In this document: piece by piece, positions 47,758 to 59,929 of the stretch
How the letters are laid out: every line of letters begins with the position of its first letter
Numbering within the stretch: position 1 is the stretch's first letter
NCBI GenBank assembly: GCA_022410635.1
Contig: JAJVDF010000497.1
Location: 568,509 to 632,508, forward strand
Length of the DNA: 64,000 bases
Source of the DNA: Tretioscincus oriximinensis
Taxonomy: Eukaryota; Chordata; Lepidosauria; Squamata; Gymnophthalmidae
Direction: 5' to 3'
Program-made: the position numbers and the translations under genes
The notes under the pieces: generated by a model
Seen by the model: only the letters and a program-made list of their open reading frames with translations
What the model was told of the DNA's origin: nothing
Databases searched by the model: none

Positions 47758-48277
47758 AACTGACATCATACGCCTATCACTAGGCAGTACTATTTTACCC
47801 TTGTGCTTGGGAACTGATAAAGCTACACAGCACAAAAGCCCCCCGTAGTCATCTGCCCTTCATTCAGGACAGGAAAAATAATTCAAAGGGAAGTTTATAC
47901 CTTTATTAACCACCTCCATTATCTGGTGAAATGACAGTGGTAGAGAAGGGAACTTAGTGGGAGTGATTCCCATAATGCCCAGTTAAGTATCAGACCAAAC
48001 TGGAAACTTCTGGGCTGTTTCTATTTCCCTATTAACTCCGTAATTTTTGTTTCTTGGTGTTCACTGCCAAAAGGTAGTTCTGTGGGTGGTCAAGCTCCTA
48101 TCTTCATGGTTGGATTGTTGCCTTCCTCCCGCACCACCACTATTGAAATGTTTCTTTTTCTGGCTGTCTGGATGATGCTTTGGTATTATCAGTTATTCAC
48201 ANGATAGTTTCAATGAAGTCTGTTTGTTGAAGCAGATTGAACAACTTGTAGGAAGACAAATATTATTCTATAAGCAC

Positions 48278-48484
48278 TGTGGTATAGTGGTTTAGAGTCC
48301 TGGCATTTCAGCTGAGATACTGCATTCAAAGCTTTGTGGCAGCTGTGGAGAAATCTGACAGCAAGAATTTGTGATTAGATAAATGGGGACTATCACCAGC
48401 ATGGTGGGGAAGATTAAATGTAAGCCTTCGGACCAAAAAATAAAGCAGGGTGCAAACCCCCAGTTCTTCTTCTTCTTTTCTTGA
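48278..48484 (+). mobile_element. tRNA-derived SINE, TTC-tailed
   Basis: The head GTGGTATAGTGGTTTAGAGT carries an A box and CATTCAAAGC a degenerate B box. The 3' part GGTGGGGAAGATTAAATGTA, CCTTCGG and GCAGGGTGCAAACCCCCAG is followed by TTCTTCTTCTTC, as in 24405-24632. Confidence 0.8.
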
Positions 48485-48660
48485 TGAGATTACAATGACT
48501 CTTTGAGAACCAATTGTTACCAATAATTTATCACTTTTAAAATAATTATCTAGGGTTTTACTGATCACAGGTCACAAATGGATTAGACATTGCAGCATTT
48601 CCATGCTGGTGTTCTCACTCCACCTCTAATCCATATTCCAAACTCATTTTCAAGTATTTA

Positions 48661-49085
48661 GGGTGCTTCCACACAGCACATACGGATGGGAGTGACATCA
48701 GCCTCATCGGATGGTGGATTGTGTTGAAAAGCCCATTCCTCTGCATTTTTTTCAGAGCGCAGAAAGTGTGATCCAGTAGCAGAGCCCTCCAGGTAACTGC
48801 TCCACCCCTGTGTGTGCTGAGAATGTGTGCGAAATCGCATGAGATCAGTGTGCGAAGTCGCNTGAGCCCAGCCACCAATTGGAATGCTCTGGTGTAGTAG
48901 ATGCTGTGGACCATGTGAGTGCCAGCAGATCGTCCTGATGGTTGCCATGGTGGCATTCCTCTCCTTACACAGAGCTCTCCAGCAACCGCAGGAAATTANG
49001 CAGGTAGGAGCAGGAAGATTAGCAATGACTGATAGCCCACTATAACTGTTAAATCCGTGGCATAGCTGCTTGTGTGGGGGCACCC
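48661..49085. mobile_element. 425-bp non-autonomous DNA transposon with inverted ends
   Basis: The left end GGGTGCTTCCACACAGCACA and inverted right end GGGTGCCCCCACACAAGCAG share the GG.TGC..CCACAC signature of families A and C. The flanks are TTA and ATA. The interior repeats GTGTGCGAAATCGCATGAG as GTGTGCGAAGTCGC.TGAG. Overlapping minus-strand frames of 113 and 141 codons lie entirely within the element and match no transposase. Confidence 0.72.
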
Positions 49086-49149
49086 ATAATGTGCATTAAA
49101 GATAGCAATCCCATTCTGCCACTTCTAAGCAATTTATGGGACAATTTTT

Positions 49150-49295
49150 AAAAAATGTGGATCACACTTCACTTTTATTCCACTACTATAGTGGAATATT
49201 CCACAGTATTCCACAATAAAGTATTGAGTGGACTGGTTTATTCCAGAATATCCATGCTTTCTTGTGAAATAAGTAAGTGATGTGTAGATGCACCC
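49150..49295. mobile_element. Palindromic MITE, family A, copy 3
   Basis: ATGTGGATCACACTTCACTT at the left and AAGTGATGTGTAGATGCACC at the right. The core TGGACTGGTTTATTCCAGAA equals copies 1 and 2. The ends are eroded. Confidence 0.78.
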
Positions 49296-50119
49296 TCCCT
49301 CTAGCTTCTACATTAAAGCTCAGGAAGATTCTTATAAAATCCGTACTGCTTCCCCCTCTCTTTGAACCTGCATCTTATGTGAGGTATTTTGTATTTTGTA
49401 TGTGAGTCCACTTCGGTCACTGTTTTCAGTTCTGTTCCAATAAAGAATTAGATAATTTTTTCCCATGTAATGTTTTTTAAAATTCCAGGATTGTATGTAG
49501 CTTAAAGCAAGTTGTCAATTACACTAGTTAAATTAATTTTTGGCAGTCAGTAATTGGAATTTAGAGTCTTTTTTCTCTTAACTACTAATCCCAAACAACA
49601 AAATGAAATGATTAATGTTCTTTTAAACATTTTATTAACTTTTTTAACATACATTATAGCATTTAATTATAATTCGGGCACAATAACATTTTTTAAAATG
49701 GAAAAATAGTAATGATTTGGAAACAAAGTAAACCTTCACAATAAAATAATTTGCTCTGATNTAGAATTTATGGACGTGATTCCTCAAAATAGTTTGTGTC
49801 ATTTTAGCAGTACAGACAGAAAANTGTAATTCACAACTCAATATAGTTTACTGAGAAAGCACTCATGTAGACAAATCTTCTAATTCAAAATCTCACAGAA
49901 GAAAGAGAGAACTGTAGTTGTGGGTGATTTATAGGTGTACAGAACATCTTTTCAATTGGCACAAGTAACACAAAATAACACCTCAGTGCTTGTAAGGATG
50001 TCAGAACATACCATTTTGGGATCTTTGGGGGCACTGACCAATGGTTTAGCCTTTTGGGGAAAGTATTGGAACTGATATACTATAAGACAAATGAGCATAA
50101 GGTAGTTCATTCCATGTAA

Positions 50120-50523
50120 GACTCCATGCACACAATTATTTTCTACGTCATTCGGCATGCAATCAGGAAGTCTCAGGCACATGTGTTAGGTGCTTTTCAG
50201 TAGTCAACCTGCAATAAATGCCATTTATCCCAATAAACTATTGCTCAGATATTCAAACATCGTTCCAGAGAACCCCCGTACTCTCGCGAGTGTAAGCATC
50301 AGACATGAGATGTTAAAACAAGCAAGAACACGGCAGTTGCTTCTATTGGCTGTTGCAAGTAAAAGAAAATTCTTGGACTGCACCAAGACAAGATCAGTGA
50401 GCAATGTTATGAAGCTGGGGCACTGGTCTCAGAATATACACATTTGGTGTGCATGGACACCTGATTACTATATTCCGGATTATATCTTTGTAGCAGTTTT
50501 TAAAGCATTGTCTGCACGCAGCC
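50120..50523. mobile_element. Non-autonomous DNA transposon, PIF/Harbinger-like (family C, copy 2)
   Basis: Left GACTCCATGCACACAATTAT and inverted right GGCTGCGTGCAGACAATGCT, flanked by TAA (50117-50119) and TCA (50524-50526). The interior matches 18142-18530 throughout. The 127-codon open frame differs in frame structure from copy 1 and is not taken as coding. Confidence 0.82.
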
Positions 50524-51384
50524 TCAGTATAATTATTCCATTCAGTACAATGAGTCAGGTTTGGATCTATTAAACATGCAATACAATTTTAGATTCCCAA
50601 ACATTTACTATTCTTTTAAATTGTTTTCATAGAGCAATGGTANCAGAGTTATTACATCGGTTATTACAGATTGCATTTGGGAGTAGGAAACCTTATTTTT
50701 CTCTTCAAGTTCCAGGCAGGATCATTGGTACCCTGTGAAAAAGTTTCCATTCTGACCTTTTAAAAGAGCATTTACAGGTCTAGTACAATCAAAGAAAAAA
50801 GCTAATAATTGTAATACCAAATACAATTTATCAAAAGCAAATGCCGAAATGTGTGTGGTAGCTGAAGAAAAGATTTAATGTTTTTTATTAAAAACAGGTT
50901 CTTTAAATTAAAACTCATAAATTATTTGGATTGATATTTCCATAAATTCAGGTGATGAAAATGCCCCACTCAGGGCTGTGAGGGAAAATTTAAAAGTAGA
51001 TCTGAGACTTTTGTGTTATTAAATAAAATGTCACCTAAAGACATTACTGAGGAAAAAAATGAAGCTTGCCAGAATACGATGTACTATAGTTCAATAGCGT
51101 TTTTTTCATTGTATCTCCCCTTGGTCTCCACTTTTGCAATAACTATATCTATTTTTGTTTGACTGAGGTTTTTTCCCCTTGTGCATTTCCAGGAATGCTG
51201 TAATTTCTGATTTATTTGGAGCTGAAATACTACTCTCCACATTTATAAGTCAATAAGATACCGTATCCTCTCTATATTTTGCTGTTGTTACTAAATTACC
51301 TATGCAATCGTAACTACCATTATTAACATTGTGGCTACATCCACACATTAATTATCTTACACGATCTACTGTGATATCAAGGCA

Positions 51385-51770
51385 TTGTCTTCACATAATT
51401 GGAGGGATCCAGTAGTGGTAGCATTAGGAAGGTTCAATATTTTGCTTTTTCCTCCTAGTCTTTGTATGCTGATTTCATAGTGTGACATACCATCTTTTTC
51501 ATCATGATAAAACCATGCAGACAAAACTGTGATGCCTCCCAAGAGTGCCAGTCTTGTCTTGCTATTCTTTCTAACTAGACAGGGCATAGGAAAGCTGTTT
51601 TCCTCTTAGATTTAGATAGGAAAAAACACAAAGGTCTCAGTTTTTTAAACTAAGGTATTTACCTGACAGGTAATGGGGATGGGGAGAGGGCAGCAGCCAA
51701 TGACAAAAGAGAAACAGGGCTCTTGGGAGCTACAAAGCCTCATGGGATTTGTAGGCAAATACACGAGCAA
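51385..51770. mobile_element. Unclassified dispersed repeat, copy 2 (partner at 23850-24320)
   Basis: Contains CCAGTAGTGGTAGCATTAGG, CTTTTTCCTCCTAGT, GGCATAGGAAAGCTGTTTTCC (described in part) and GCAGCAGCCAATGACAA in the same order as copy 1. GGCTACATCCACACATTAAT at 51334, just outside, resembles a family A end and may be the true left terminus. Confidence 0.58.
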
Positions 51771-52751
51771 GTTAAGGATTTACAATACATTGATGTTTCC
51801 TTGGATCAGAATTAGGGGGATGAAAAACAAAATTCCTTGACCTTGTAGACTGCCAACAATGAGTAAGTAAGTCATTTATTATGTTCTATTAAAAATAGTG
51901 CTAAAAATTCAATCATATGGCTGCACCCTGTGTTCATTGTAATGCAAAGTATGATAAGGAGTACATTTCATCATGATCAAAGGTACACACTAATTAAGTG
52001 CAAAAAAGGGGTGGACTTCACTAACATGTCCAAAATATTTTCAAAGTGACTTAAAGGTTGTTTATTAAATTAACAGTTTCACATTTTTGGGACTGGTCAC
52101 AATGCAAATATGCGCACGCGNGCACACACCACAAAACAACAACAACAATGCAATATATATTATTTTTTGTGAAAAAAAATATTAAGTATATCATGCACAA
52201 GAGCGTTTTCTTCCCTAGTCCCATATCGAAAGAAAGAAATTTAACTTTTTGTATGTTTTTGATAAGGTAAATGAGTTGCTCATTTCAATTAAGAGAATGA
52301 CATTATTTTAAACAATCTCTTATTCTGTCTAACAGTCTCATGACTCGCTCCCAGGATTAGTGGTTTCCACAGCTGGCAAGAAAGCAAGCTGGATCCTAGC
52401 TCTGGCATTGAATGCAAGCAGCCCTTCACCCCTTTGCCTTGCATAACTGTCTTTAATCAGCTTCTGATTAAAAACAGGAGTATAGAAGGCTAAATTCAGT
52501 TTTTGGTGTGGAGATTGCAAGGGGTTTTCTTNTGAAAGCAGCAGCAGCAGCAAGACCACCAGATTGGTGAAGAGTGAAAGTGGCAAAGCTTTAACTGAAA
52601 CCTTTCCTTTGATTTCCCTGAATCATGTGTTGATCTAAACAGATTGAAATGTGATTATGGAAAATCAGACTAAAACCTGTTAAGCTGTCTTTCTTCACAA
52701 TAATAAAAATGTTGTAGCTGAGTTCTCTGGTTCAGCCAAGGTTGACTGTGG

Positions 52752-52920
52752 GCCTTTCTGCACCATACCTTGGAAAATATCAGAAAAGAGCTCTACCATT
52801 CACAAGGCAAAGCAGACTACAGCAAGNCTTGCCTGGGATTTGCTATAGTCTGCACCAGCATGAGAATGGCAGGGTCCTATTCCAGGATAGAATTCTGAGA
52901 AAGATCCAGAAATTGCCTAG
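52752..52920. mobile_element. Palindromic MITE, family B member
   Basis: CACAAGGCAAAGCAGACTAC with AGCAAG pairs with CTTGCCTGGGATTTGCTATAGTCTGC around the N at 52827 (arms only partly quoted). The motif TATAGTCTGCACCAGCATGAG is the inverse of the 29679 arm motif. Confidence 0.65.
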
Positions 52921-52929
52921 GCAATAGNC

Positions 52930-55345
52930 ATAGAAGTGATAGAAACAGCTTGATCTCCATTGCTTTCCAAAGAACTATCTTAGACATTCTTCTTGTTTTT
53001 CAACAGCTGTGTGACTTCTTCCGTAGGCTGTCCTGAATATTTTGAGACCATTTTCACACGTACTTGGATTTGGATCAAGTTTTCACATTTACTTGAGCTG
53101 ATACCTGTTTTTCTAAAACAGTTCTCAGCTGGAGTGACCCAATTGACCCATCCACACAGTCTTGTGCTGTTTTGCAGTTCATGTTGCCAAAATGGGTCCC
53201 CTTACTGAACTGAAAGAGGAAAGCACGAATCCTTTCTTACTCTAAAGACTACCAGCAGACTTGTTAGGTGTATCAGTATTCCAGTCCAAGCAAACATTTT
53301 TAATGGAACATCCAATGTTGATATAGGAGCCTAGAGGAAGGAGCATTTCTTTGTTTTCTAGTGTTGAACAAGAGAGCTAGAAAGGGTCTAGGGTTCTTCT
53401 TAAATTGGGGAATGGTACTAGCAATTGATAAGACTGGAGTATCGGCACCACCAATCACCCCACCATTTTCCAGGCAGACAGAGTAGTTCTCTGCCCACTC
53501 CTTGAGCAGTCCAAATGTGGTGTGAGCAGCCTACGAGGGATGTGGAAGATGCAAACCAGGGCCTTCCAGTTCAAATGTGATGCACACAACTCACAGCCTT
53601 CATGCCATTCTCTCATCCACTTGCGTTGAGGATGGGCAGGCCAAGCCTGTTCATACTCACACCATCTATACATTACTGCACCCTGCTGCAGAAAAAAAAA
53701 ATCTTTTTTTCTTCCTGGGCTCAAGATGTGAACAAGTGAACAATATTTTCCTCACAATCAAACGGGATTGGTATTCAATGACCATTCTCATTAATTAAAT
53801 ATGAATCCATTCTAGACTTCATGTTGTACCAGTGGGGAAAGGTCCTGAATCCACCTTATTCACAAAGGGTACTGCTTTAGTGGTAGGAAGTAGGGTATGT
53901 GGCAACTGAAGGGAAGTAGCAAAATATGAAGCAAGAGACAGAGGAAGACAGTCACAAATGCAAGAATATGTAAAGAAGGGAAAGGGATCCCTTCCCAAAN
54001 TATCCTAAAAGATATGTTTTAGCTGGCTACATCATCACTGTCCTATGAGATATTAAATGGGGATGCTAATTCCTGGTTCCTGTCATGCAGAGTCTCCTAT
54101 CGAAACAACCAATAGCAAACGTCCTGCTAATGACAGCAACTCAAGTTCATACTGTGGCAATATCTTGGAAGAAAATTGNTGTTTTTCTTTTGAAGTCTTC
54201 CTATTTGAGTTTATTCATTCATTCTTTTCACAATATTTATATTCCAGACTTTACTAGAAAGTCTCAAAAGTTTTTCAGAGCAGGCAGCAGTTCCTAACTT
54301 CACTCAACTAGCTTGGCTTTCTGCTCCTCAAAAGCTGTCTGGCCCATGTCCCATAATCCAATGTTGTCAAAATTAGGAAGTCTGCTCCAATCTGAACACT
54401 GCTTTCCTTCTTTTTTCCCTTCTTTCCTTCCTTCCTTCATCCCTCCTTTTGCTTTTGACTTGGCAGTGCAAATGAACCTGCTATGACCTCTTTGGACGAA
54501 GCTCCTTTGTCCAGCAAGCTGTTTAAGACATCTTGCAGCCAGATGTGAGGATGATCTGTAGCCTAAATCTTCTCAAGCATTTCATGTTACCTGCTCTTTT
54601 TGGTGATTATTACTGGCTGCCTGAGAGACAATAACTACATAATCTAGAATAGACAAACCGTGCCTTGCAAAGAAGTGAGGGAATTCTTCTCTTATTTCTT
54701 CTTAATTCAGTTGGTGGCAATATTGTACAAGTGCAAGGTCTACGAAAATAACATTGAGAAAACATGTGGCTTGAATCTAAAGGTATGAGATTGAATGGAT
54801 GTTGGTATACTGGAGTCGGAATGATTTCTCACAGCCACTCCTAAAACTCCACTAGTTAATGTATAAACTGGAACTGTATTCATTCTTAAAAAGTAAAGTA
54901 ACATTATAAATCTGACTAATCTAGAGTATTTATATAAGGCAAGGTCACTCACAAGGTATATTAATATTAAGCTCTGTCAAATTCAAAGTAAAGGAGATTT
55001 ATAAAATTACATGATTGTTTCTTGATTTCCCTACCCATTCAGAGTTTTAATAATGTATTTTTAATATTAGTTTTACAATATTGTTTCCTTAATATGTGTG
55101 TGAGCCATTCTTAAAAACAAAATTAAAAGCCACTGTAAAAACAATATTTTTGAGATTTATAAAAGACAAATGGACTAGAATTGTTTTAATTAAATTAACG
55201 CAAAAATAATTAATGGATATGATGAAACAGAATACATGTGACTAACCTCTTCAATGTGGCCTTTAGTTGAAGAAATGCTGTTTTTTCCCTTCACCTTCAG
55301 ATACTGATGGTTACCATTTTAAAATGTAAATTTTGTACTTTTTTT
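52930..55345. other. No recognisable gene; short TTCC-rich tract at 54414-54455
   Basis: Open frames are of chance length and none is splice-flanked convincingly. The TTCC/TTCT tract is a minor simple repeat. Confidence 0.3.
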
Positions 55346-55351
55346 TATTGT

Positions 55352-55412
55352 TGCCACCCTGAGACCTTCAGGTATAGGGTGGGGTATAAAGGTAAATAAA
55401 TAAATAATAAGT
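55352..55412 (+). mobile_element. Isolated L2/SINE-type 3' tail
   Basis: TTGCCACCCTGAGACCTTCAGG then TATAGGGTGGGGTATAAAGG and TAAATAAATAAATAA is the L2-like tail with almost nothing of the body, showing extreme 5' truncation. Confidence 0.8.
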
Positions 55413-55651
55413 AAATAACAAAATCTGGCATTTACCCTCATAAAACAAAATATTTTTGTCAATTTTATCAATTGACTTGATGTGGGGGTTTTTTCTAAGT
55501 GATTGTAATGTGATGTTCCTGTTTCTGCCTTCTATATATAGTAGTAAAATAGGGACCCAAGTTGGCCTGCATATGAGAGTACTTTAAAAATGGTCTCTTA
55601 TTAGAGTTTTCCTAAGTGTGGATCTTTTCTTTGTAGTTTGTACAGCTAAAC

Positions 55652-55859
55652 TAGGCTGACCAGATTACCGCTTTTGGGGAGGGAGGTTGAAAACCTGGGT
55701 TTGGGGTGCTTCCCGTTTTTTTCTGAGGAAATTTTTTTTGAAAAAAAGATTTTTGCTGAGGATTTTTTAAAAAAAATTCTTCAGGAAAAAAACAGGAACC
55801 ACCCCAAAATCAGGTTTTCAACCCACCCACCCCCCCAAAGGGGTCATCTGGTCAGCCTA
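55652..55859. mobile_element. Palindromic MITE flanked by TA (family D, copy 3)
   Basis: TA then GGCTGACCAGATTACCGCTT at the left and GGGGTCATCTGGTCAGCC with TA at the right. The arms GGGGTGCTTCCCGTTTTTTT and AAAACAGGAACCACCCC pair. The centre is longer than in copy 1. Confidence 0.88.
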
Positions 55860-55864
55860 GCTAA

Positions 55865-58205
55865 GCTAGACATTCATTTTGAAATAACTCTTCTTTGGTG
55901 AGTTCAGCCCTCTTCCCCCAGAAAAAAGAAAAGAAAAAAAGAATGTAGTAAATGTAGAGTTAATGTTCCAAAAATTATCAAAAATACTATTTCCATTATT
56001 ATGTAAGGGAAACAAAGTTTGTCAAGGACTGATGTCAAGATACTATCAGGGAGAAATGTTTTGCCTTTTTCTTCTGTTTGAGATGCCCAGATGCAATTGG
56101 TGGTGACTGTGAGCAAAACAGGATGGTATGGTTTGGAGGAGCTCCTAAGTGGTGTTATTCTTTTATGACTTGGTGTACTAGCTGAGTCAATAGTGCAAAG
56201 CAGCTGCAAAGTAGACAATAATCTGAAATTTGTTTTTGAATAAAGGAAAATTGTGGAAGAATAGTGTCTTAAAAAAGCTATCTAGTATTGGACAAGTTCA
56301 AGTGGCCACGCTGTATCACTATTTCAAGTTTTTGATTGCTAATTTATTTGAATTTGATTTCCAAGATTAATTTTATTTATTGACATGCAAGAACATGGAT
56401 ATTCTTGTTTCAAACTTACTGAAGTTTTTCCAACCAAACTGAACTTGTGGTACATGATTATTTCAAATCCCTTAGCAAATTGAGAACTGATAGGAGAAAG
56501 AAGGAGTGCAAAATTTCAATTCTGGGACTGTCTCCAGAAAGCAAGAGAAGGTACTGGATAGTAAGGGCATTCTACGATTTACCCTTGCCATAACTATGGG
56601 ACTGGCATTGTTTCACTTAATGGAGCCATCTTGTGAGGTGATGTTGCTAACTCAGCAGTTTTGGAAACTCCTGCAGGCTTACCCCTTTTCTTTTCTTATT
56701 TGGAGTTTTTTATATATATATACTTAGGATTTGTCATAGAAGTAATGCCACCTTACTGCCAGATACTGCCATTCAGAAGANCCATGATTGCAAAGTAAAA
56801 TTGTTTTATCCAACACTTCCTTCCTTCTTTTCTTCCTTCCTTTTGTACAAAAATCCTGATATACTATCAAGGCTGTCTGGTTGTTTACACACAATATCAG
56901 TATATAAAGCACATCTGGAAATAGCCTAACCCAAATTCCTTCAAGTAATCATGAAAAGAGTATATGAATATGAAGCATGTTTTTCTAAAATCAGTATTCA
57001 TCATGATGAAGATATTAAGAATTTCAACATTAAAAACTTTGCCCAAACCCCAACCATTATCTCACCATCAGCAATGTTGACAGTGTTTGCTTGTATCAGG
57101 TGTGGGGTTTGAGGGCTGGTTCGCTTTTTTGAAGTTTGCACATGGCACTTTCATTTGCATTTAATGTACTTCAGATTACTTCCTTTTGTTGTGCTAAACA
57201 GTTTCTCTTAGTTGAGCCTAATTTGATGAGGTCATGCTGTGACCCTTGACCCTTTGCTTCCTAAGTGAAACCATCTGACTACAGACACATGATATTTGCT
57301 GCTGGATCTGCAGCTGGATTTAAAAATGACTCATTTGCCAAGTTAACACTTGACAGCAAATAGAGGATTCTCGATGGAAATAGCAAACTATCCAAATCTT
57401 AAACTGTCCATGACATTTTATTGTTAGAACTCCTTACAGCTTGAATTCGTTTTTAAAAGACACATCCTTGTTTCTTGTCTGTGTTCAGGATTTTCTAGCA
57501 ATGCACAAAACCTTTGCTGAATGTGGGGTCAAGAAATGCTTGTTTCAATACGGCACCTTTATTCTGTTAAATAAACTGTATGAGAGAATTAACTTAACAG
57601 ATGGTTGCTTCCTGAATATATTATTTATAAGTGTTCTAAAATATACTATGAAGATTTTTTTCTTTCTTTTTTATATTTATTATAGACTGCACTACTGAAA
57701 ACTAGAATATAGGACTCAGGTTTCTGATAAGCAATATATTCACATTGCAGAAAGTGTCCTGATTGAAGTCCTGATTGGCTGAAGTTGATAAAAGACCTGG
57801 AACTTTCCACACTTATTTAGACTTTTCTGGGTTTTTCTCTTATATACTTTGGTATTTAAGAGCTCATCCCCCTGGTAGCATGCTTCATCCAAATTGGATA
57901 CAGAAAATGCTAGTCTAGGTGGCTCATTTTTGGCAGCTCTTTTAAAAAGGGTCTCCTGCGGTCTATATGTGAGTAAAATGGCACAGAAAGTCATAGTCAT
58001 GCTTAAGCCAAATTAGCAGGCTGACTCATTTATCGTTCTTGATAAGATTGATGTGAGATGACCACTGTCACTGGAGGCTCAAGTGAGCTCTTTTTCAAGG
58101 AATGCCTATTTCCAGCTTTGAGCAATGTACCGCACCATGTATCGGGAAATATGAGTTTTTGTCCAGCATGTTGGCTCATATTTACAGTTCTGTAATGTTT
58201 TCTAC
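55865..58205. other. No recognisable gene; 57040-57440 is a possible regulatory block
   Basis: 57040-57440 is repeat-free and contains an octamer-like CATTTGCATTTAATG and closely spaced nuclear-receptor half-sites GAGGTCATGCTGTGACCCTTGACCC (described in part). 57490-57690 is open but resembles nothing known. Evidence is weak. Confidence 0.25.
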
Positions 58206-58290
58206 AGCAGCAGAGATGTCAAACTGGTGGTCCTCCAGATGTTCCTGAACCACAACTCAGCATTCCATTTGGTTTAGCAGAGCGCTAGGA

Positions 58291-58382
58291 GTGGAATGGA
58301 ATGTTGGGAGTTGTGGAATGGAATGTTGGGAGTTGTGGAATGGAATATTGGGAGTTGTGGAATGGAATGTTGGGAGTTGTGG
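58291..58382 (+). repeat. 22-bp minisatellite, 4.2 units
   Basis: The unit GTGGAATGGAATGTTGGGAG plus TT occurs four times with one base change in the third unit, plus a partial fifth. It is derived from the interior of the surrounding element. Repetitive frames on both strands are artefacts. Confidence 0.95.
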
Positions 58383-58468
58383 TGCATCTGGTGGGCCTCT
58401 GTGTGAAACAGAATGCTGGACTTGATGGGCTGTGGCCTTATCCAGTATGGCTCTTCTTATGTTCTTAT
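58383..58468 (+). mobile_element. CR1-type LINE 3' terminus
   Basis: GGGCCTCTGTGTGAAACAGA, ATGCTGGACTTGATGGGCTG then CTTCTTATGTTCTTATGG is the inverse of the CR1 3' end at 39940-40035. Inserted within the hAT-like element. Confidence 0.78.
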
Positions 58469-59130
58469 GGTTCAGAAACACCTGGAGGACCACAAGTTTG
58501 ACATCTCTGCTCTACCATATATGGAGGCTACCATTCTGGGTCCCACCAATTATTGAATGTCTTCTTGCAATATCCTGAAGAAGGTAATTTCTTTGGCAAT
58601 GTGCATACTCTTGGTTGTTTTCCTCACAAACATTTTTTTTGAAACACTGAAGAAAACTGTGGAAACTTATTTGTTTATCCAAATGCATGTATGTGTGAAT
58701 AAATGTTTGCTTCATAGCCTCATTCAGTTTTNTATAGTGTTTTAAGCATTGCTTTTAAATTTAAGTTTGAAAGACAAGGTTTTCAATGAAAAAGTGGTGT
58801 CGAAATGTTTCAGCAAACAAACAAGCACCCCTTAATCCTTTGGCCTTCTACTACCCATTTTTTGTCAGCCTGGCCTGCTGTTTTGGGAGTGACCACATTT
58901 TGCAGTGCATCATGAACTGCTAAAAAGCAATTATAATTTACAATCTGTTTTTCTTGTAATGCATGGTCTCAGCCAGAGATCTGAGTGTCTCGATGTCTGA
59001 TGAATCTGTAGACAGTAAAGCCTTCCATTCTAACTCTTCTGATTGAACCTGTCACCACAGGGATTACATTCTTAACAGATACCCCAAACTATTGTGCTGA
59101 TTTGTTTTATAATGTAACTGTTTTTATAGA

Positions 59131-59170
59131 ATTTTAGCTAAATTTTATCTGAAATTTTGCCACATAAACA
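59131..59170 (+). repeat. Dispersed ~40-bp unit ending in a triplet microsatellite (copy 2)
   Basis: TTTTATCTGAAATTTTGCCA then CATAAACATT matches 2305-2347 with about three differences and runs into a GAT array. Confidence 0.5.
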
Positions 59171-59171
59171 T

Positions 59172-59223
<52 letters not shown>

Positions 59224-59329
59224 GGTGGTGGTGGTGGTGTTGGTGGTGGTGGTGGTCGTGATCGTCATCATCTTGTTGTTATTGTTGTTGTTGCTGCTGC
59301 TGTTGCTGCTGCTGCTGTTGTTGTTATAG
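59171..59329 (+). repeat. Compound trinucleotide microsatellite
   Basis: GAT units (59172-59209) pass into GGT units (to about 59256), then TCG/TCATCA, TTG and GCT units. Each block differs from the last by one base per unit, suggesting successive expansion of mutated triplets. Poly-Thr and poly-Asn frames are artefacts. Confidence 0.96.
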
Positions 59330-59835
59330 AGCTGAACTAAACAGGCCTTTGCGCTCTTCTTTAAACACAACAGAAAAGACACATCAGCTTTGTACTCTTT
59401 TCTTCTGCTTATTGCAGAACTTCAAATCTCATACAATCACAGAGTTGGGAGGAATCTCCAGGGTGTTTTGCCCACCCCCCTGCACAATGTAAGATTCACT
59501 AAACGATCCCAAACAGATGTTTGTAGCATCAGTAAGCAGCCTCTGCATATCTCCAGGCCAGACCATAACTCATAGCGAAACTTCAGCAGGCGGCAGATGA
59601 GTGNCAGTGTGATGCCATAACATGCTTAGTATTAAGGGCTCCCTCTATCTTTATTTCCTATCTCTTCTCAATCAGTTCAGGATACAGTGCATATTTCCGA
59701 CTAATTACAGCCTGTTCGGCAGATCATCTTTCAAATGCATCAAAATATGTTAAATTGTCAAAATTAATGGAATGTGGCAGCTTGTATTTGCCAAACTGTT
59801 CTAGTTTTTATGAAAATGACTCTTTTTCTCCTTTC
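59330..59835. other. No recognisable gene; flank of the terminal exon candidate
   Basis: Ordinary sequence with an N at 59604. It ends in the pyrimidine tract CTTTTTCTCCTTTCCCCAG. Confidence 0.3.
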
Positions 59836-59840
59836 CCCAG

Positions 59841-59925
59841 GGAAGACGGACTGATAAATGGAAAAATAAAAGACACTGTTAGTTTCAGAAAGGAAGACTA
59901 TGCCAAATCACTAATTAAAATTTAG
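59841..59925 (+). CDS. Candidate terminal coding exon of an unidentified gene
   Basis: A very good acceptor (CTTTTTCTCCTTTCCCCAG) precedes 82 coding bases and TAG. With one leading G the frame reads EDGLINGKIKDTVSFRKE then DYAKSLIKI and stop. The leading G completes an Arg codon (CG+G) with the two bases left by the exon candidate at 9220-9303, so the two are phase-compatible across about 50.5 kb; other exons may lie between. The purine-rich, charged composition is exon-like. No clear polyadenylation signal was seen just downstream. The protein is not recognised. A chance frame of 27 codons cannot be excluded. Confidence 0.33.
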
Positions 59926-59929
59926 ATCG

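Larger units (their letters stand above)
58211..58509. mobile_element. hAT-like MITE carrying a minisatellite and a CR1 3' end
   Basis: The left end CAGAGATGTCAAACTGGTGG and the inverted right end CAGAGATGTCAAACTTGTGG continue identically through TCCTCCAG; inverted identity runs about 41 bp with few mismatches. The CAG.GATGTCAAACT form suggests hAT. The 8-bp flanks do not match clearly. Inside lie a 22-bp minisatellite (58291-58382) and a CR1 terminus (58383-58468). Confidence 0.8.

Noticed and set aside
48658..49083. Minus-strand open frame of 141 codons
   Set aside because: It fills a 425-bp element with inverted ends, contains undefined bases, and resembles no transposase.
50190..50573. 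127-codon plus-strand open frame
   Set aside because: It lies mostly within a family C MITE; the homologous copy at 18142 does not preserve the protein.
58257..58501. Repetitive HSTTPNIPFHNSQ-type protein
   Set aside because: It is the translation of a 22-bp minisatellite inside a MITE.
59160..59330. CRISPR-like or regulatory triplet array
   Set aside because: It is a plain compound microsatellite without spacers. No CRISPR array, operon or bacterial feature occurs in this vertebrate sequence.
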